From Selenomonas sp. WCT3 (GTDB lineage: Bacteria > Bacillota > Negativicutes > Selenomonadales > Selenomonadaceae), in assembly GCA_900100835.1 (NCBI GenBank), contig FNCM01000005.1:1-64000 (forward strand): DNA of 64,000 bases, written 5' to 3'. A program made the position numbers and the translations under genes. Position 1 is the stretch's first letter; each line of letters begins with the position of its first letter. Positions 61,293 to 64,000 of this stretch are shown here, piece after piece. Under the pieces are notes generated by a model, which was given only the letters and a program-made list of their open reading frames with translations, had not been told where the DNA came from and did no database searches.

Positions 61293-62367
61293 ATGGCAAA
61301 GCATCCGCCTAAAATTGGCCGGAGGTACCTTTCTCCTTTTGCTCATCACCGTATGCAGCTTAATTGTGCTAGTGAACGGTCAAATGGAGCGAGCCTTCCA
61401 TGATTTCCTGCAACTTCATCATTCCGCAGCACCAATGCAGGATACAGCCGAAATGATGTTCCTGCACTCTGTCCATCAATCCCTTTGGTGGGTGGGGCTG
61501 TTTTTCATCGCCCTAGGTCTGGTGGCCAGCTATCTCCTATCCACCAGCATCACCAAGCCCCTGCGCCGCCTAACTGAGGCGGCTAAGGAAATCGGTCAGG
61601 GAAATTTCAACCAGCAGCTGCCAGCTTCGGCCCATGATGAAGTAGGCCAACTGACCCAGGTCTTCAACCAGATGGCTGAGGACCTATCACGCAATGAAAA
61701 ATCACGGCGTGAGTTTTTCGCTGGCATTGCCCATGAACTACGGACGCCCCTAGCCATCCTGCAGGGAAATCTGGAAAACATCAGCAGCGGCATCACGCCC
61801 CCGGAACCGGAAATCATCTTCTCCATGCAGGAGGAAGTCATGCGCCTGAGCCGTTTGGTGACGGACCTGCGTGACCTGTCCCTGGCCGAAATCCGGGAAC
61901 TGAAACTTCACCGAGAGCCCACCGATTTCGGCCAGTTAGTCCTGCAGCTTGGCCAGTTCATGCAGCCATTATTTGATGAATCCGGCCAAAAACTGCTGCT
62001 TGACGTAGCGGATAATCTGCCCATCGTATCCGTAGACCAAGACCGCATGCGTCAAGTCATCGGCAACTTGTTAGCTAATGCCAGCCGTTACAGCGGCCCG
62101 GGAAGTACCGTGCAGCTTCGAATCCAGCAAAAAGATCATTCCCTGTGCATGGAAATACAGGATAACGGGCCTGGGATACCACCAGAAGATATGCCCCATA
62201 TCTTTGAACAATTCTATCGCGGGGAAAAATCCCGCAACCGAAAAAACGGCGGCTCGGGAATTGGTCTGGCCTTAGCCCGCCATTATATAGAGATTCACGG
62301 CGGTACTATAAAAGCCGAAAACCTGCCAGTTGGCGGAGTACGCTTTGTAATCCTTATCGATTGCTAA
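61285..62367 (+). CDS. Membrane sensor histidine kinase
   Basis: The 360-residue protein has two membrane helices (near 12-32 and 70-92) with a short periplasmic loop containing HH and Met residues, a HAMP domain, the H-box FAGIAHELRTPLAIL (near 150), N-box VIGNLLANASRYS, and G boxes IQDNGPGIP and GGSGIGLALA. It starts with a GTG at 61285 following GGAGGTGA, overlapping the regulator stop. With DUF6803 it probably senses an envelope stress or metal. Confidence 0.95.
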   Translation: MNKWQSIRLKLAGGTFLLLLITVCSLIVLVNGQMERAFHDFLQLHHSAAPMQDTAEMMFLHSVHQSLWWVGLFFIALGLVASYLLSTSITKPLRRLTEAAKEIGQGNFNQQLPASAHDEVGQLTQVFNQMAEDLSRNEKSRREFFAGIAHELRTPLAILQGNLENISSGITPPEPEIIFSMQEEVMRLSRLVTDLRDLSLAEIRELKLHREPTDFGQLVLQLGQFMQPLFDESGQKLLLDVADNLPIVSVDQDRMRQVIGNLLANASRYSGPGSTVQLRIQQKDHSLCMEIQDNGPGIPPEDMPHIFEQFYRGEKSRNRKNGGSGIGLALARHYIEIHGGTIKAENLPVGGVRFVILIDC

Positions 62368-62418
62368 CCCTCAAGATATTCAATGCCTCGAAAGCAACAA
62401 AAGTTTTCCCAAAACCTA

Positions 62419-62449
62419 TTGACTTCGAGTGGACTCCAAATGCTACACT
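62419..62449 (+). promoter_or_regulatory. MerR-type promoter, site E (autoregulatory)
   Basis: TTGACT (62419-62424), 19-bp spacer with a CTTCGAGT-N2-ACTCCAAA dyad, TACACT (62444-62449). Upstream of the MerR gene itself. Confidence 0.8.
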
Positions 62450-62488
62450 AAAGGCATAGCAAGCGGTTCCCGATAATGAGGTGAGATT

Positions 62489-62860
62489 ATGACCATCAAA
62501 GAAGTAAGTGAGAAATACGATTTGTCTGCTGACACCATCCGCTATTATGAACGGATCGGCCTTATCCCCCACGTCCCCCGCAAGGAGAACGGCATCCGGG
62601 ACTTTGACGAGGCCTCCTGCGGCTGGGTGGAATTCATCAAGTGCATGCGCGGTGCCGGGGTGCAGGTAGAAGCCCTTATCGACTACGTCGCTCTGTTCTT
62701 CCAGGAAGGCACCGAGGCTGCCCGCAAGGATATCCTCGTGGAGCAGCGTGCCCGCCTGCAGGAACAGCTGGAAAACCTGCAAACCACCATGCAGCGGCTG
62801 GACTACAAGATTTCCCATTATGATGAGATTCTCAAATGCTCGGAAAAACTCAAATCATAA
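62489..62860 (+). CDS. MerR-family regulator, AdhR/NmlR type
   Basis: The 123-residue protein has a MerR winged helix (TIKEVSEKYDLSADTIRYYE; RKENGIRDFDEASCGWVEF), the dimer helix (LQEQLENLQTTMQRLDYKI), and a short C-terminus. Cys at 44, 52 and 117; FIKCMRGAG puts Cys52 at the position that senses aldehydes in AdhR/NmlR-type proteins. There is no metal-binding loop. Its own promoter has site E, and five other promoters here share the site. GAGGTGAG precedes the ATG. Confidence 0.93.
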   Translation: MTIKEVSEKYDLSADTIRYYERIGLIPHVPRKENGIRDFDEASCGWVEFIKCMRGAGVQVEALIDYVALFFQEGTEAARKDILVEQRARLQEQLENLQTTMQRLDYKISHYDEILKCSEKLKS

Positions 62861-62890
62861 TCCCCATCTTCCTTATTAACCCAAAATACA

Positions 62891-62927
62891 GAAAACTGGT
62901 GCCAGCCGCAAGCTGACACCAGTTTTC
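62891..62927 (+). terminator. Terminator of the merR-type gene
   Basis: GAAAACTGGTGCCAGC pairs with GCTGACACCAGTTTTC, followed by T-rich sequence. Confidence 0.85.
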
Positions 62928-62980
62928 CTTTTATTGCGCCTTTAGGAGAATTTCCGCCAACAGTCCTCCGAATTTTTTCC

Positions 62981-63011
62981 TTGACTTGAAGCTGGCTCCA
63001 AGTAGTAAAGT
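62981..63011 (+). promoter_or_regulatory. MerR-type promoter, site F
   Basis: TTGACT (62981-62986), 19-bp spacer with a CTTGAAGC-N2-GCTCCAAG dyad, TAAAGT (63006-63011). Upstream of the metallophosphoesterase gene. Confidence 0.8.
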
Positions 63012-63047
63012 ATAGTTGATGAATCATTTATATTTGAGGATGGACGC

Positions 63048-64000
63048 ATGAAAAACGAACCAAAGAACAACAACCTGCTCTCACGCCGCAGGTTTCTGAA
63101 AGGGATTGCCGCCGGGGGGCTGCTGCTGGCCGGCGGTGCTTACTTTGCCAAGGGACCTCTCTACCGGCAGGCCGTCACCGGCGTACGGGCTCTGACCGAA
63201 GACCTACAGGCCAGATTCCTGCGGCAGCTGATGACAGCGAATGCCTCCACCAGCCGGGTGCTGATGTGGCAGGCGGCCAGCAGGCTTTCCCAGCCACAGG
63301 TGGAGTACCGGCTCAGGGGGCAGCATGATTCGCTGACGATTGATGCACAGGAAGACTTTTTCACCGATGATGGTGTGGAGAACCTGCAGTATCTGGCCCG
63401 GCTGGAAAACCTTACCCCGGAAACGGACTACGAATATCGTTTGGTGTCGGAAAGCCATGCCAGCGATTGGCACAGTCTCAAAACTGCCGGAGCCAAGACC
63501 TTCCAGTGCCTGATATTCCCCGACTCCCAGTCCAGCGATTACAGCGACTGGGAAAATCTGGCTCAGGCGGCGGCGAAGCGCAACCCCGATGCGGCCTTTT
63601 TCATCAACATGGGCGACATCGTGGACAATGGCGAAGACCACACCCAGTGGCAGGCCTGGTTCCATGGTGTGGACGGCATCATTGACCGCATCCCCTTTGC
63701 CCCTCTGATGGGCAACCATGAGACCTATGACCAGAACTGGAAGGTGCGCCTGCCCGAGGCCTATCTCCATTACTTTGCCCTGCCGGACAACGGCAGCAGG
63801 GATTTTGCCCGCTATTATTACGACTTCGACTATGGCGATGTGCATTTCATGGTGCTCAACAGCCAGTGGGATGAGACGGAAGCCTTCAAGCCCGGCCTGC
63901 TGGAAGAACAGAAGCAATGGCTGCAGCAAAGCGCAGCTGCCAGCACAAAGCGCTGGCAGCTCGTGCTCATCCACAAGGACGTGCTGCAATACCGCATCAC
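63048..64000 (+). CDS. Exported metallophosphoesterase (partial at window edge)
   Basis: At least 317 codons are present. The N-terminus is LLSRRRFLKGIAAGGLLLAG, a Tat signal with a membrane-anchoring stretch. A fibronectin-III-like part follows (about 55-145, with ENLTPETDYEYRLVSE), then the calcineurin-type domain: FQCLIFPDSQSSDYSDWE, INMGDIVDNGEDHTQWQ and PLMGNHETYD. It resembles purple-acid-phosphatase-like exported enzymes. GAGGATGG precedes the ATG. A deleted paralogue is at 47597. Confidence 0.92.
   Translation, partial: MKNEPKNNNLLSRRRFLKGIAAGGLLLAGGAYFAKGPLYRQAVTGVRALTEDLQARFLRQLMTANASTSRVLMWQAASRLSQPQVEYRLRGQHDSLTIDAQEDFFTDDGVENLQYLARLENLTPETDYEYRLVSESHASDWHSLKTAGAKTFQCLIFPDSQSSDYSDWENLAQAAAKRNPDAAFFINMGDIVDNGEDHTQWQAWFHGVDGIIDRIPFAPLMGNHETYDQNWKVRLPEAYLHYFALPDNGSRDFARYYYDFDYGDVHFMVLNSQWDETEAFKPGLLEEQKQWLQQSAAASTKRWQLVLIHKDVLQYRI

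Overview
The window looks like a chromosomal segment of an anaerobic, gut- or rumen-type Negativicute (Selenomonas/Mitsuokella-like). This is inferred from moderate GC, strong AGGAGG ribosome sites, a T-box-controlled thrS, several small anaerobe families (DUF1847, DUF3793, TIGR04076, EFR1 ferredoxin-flavodoxin) and many flavodoxins. No rRNA, tRNA, CRISPR array or prophage was seen.

Layout. 1-8 kb is a minus-strand defence island: an IS fragment, a truncated DUF1016 gene, hsdS, a Fic gene, hsdM, an OLD-like ATPase-TOPRIM gene and an AlbA_2/wHTH gene; no hsdR is present. 8-14 kb holds a FIST-GGDEF protein, a decayed DUF1848 gene, thrS with a T-box leader and a LysM protein. 14-18 kb is a cellobiose/lactose-type PTS with a GH1 6-phospho-glycosidase. 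18.6-21 kb holds Fur-box-associated flavodoxin/DUF3793, a PPOX-fold protein and an EFR1 protein. 21-26 kb pairs a GH127 arabinofuranosidase and a GPH symporter with a divergent AraC regulator. 26-35 kb holds mixed small genes, an MBL-flavodoxin fusion, a patch of three broken genes (SMR, TetR, MBL) and a CoA-disulfide-reductase-like enzyme. 36-42 kb holds DUF389 and YkvI membrane proteins, relics, and a divergent Rrf2/cupin pair.

42-64 kb is the most interesting part: an envelope-directed redox and hydrolase cluster. It contains two exported flavodoxin-type proteins with lipobox or Tat signals, a DUF4405 membrane protein, an exported CMD-cupin fusion, a DUF362 protein, a cyclophilin-like lipoprotein, two exported alpha/beta hydrolases, Tat-type MBL and phosphoesterase proteins, cytoplasmic flavodoxins, and a DXS-like enzyme. 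Six promoters across 18 kb share one unusual layout (TTGACT, 19-bp spacer with a CTTGGAGT-N2-ACTCCAAG-like dyad, TAGAGT-like -10). One lies in front of a small MerR regulator with a cysteine at position 52, the signature of AdhR/NmlR-type electrophile sensors. A LysR regulator probably controls the two hydrolase paralogues through a nearly identical 47-bp box. I read this as a locally encoded MerR regulon for a mostly extracytoplasmic redox/detoxification system.

Relic genes are unusually common (about eleven), and the 12-mer TTGAC-NN-GTCAA occurs ten times where fewer than one copy is expected.
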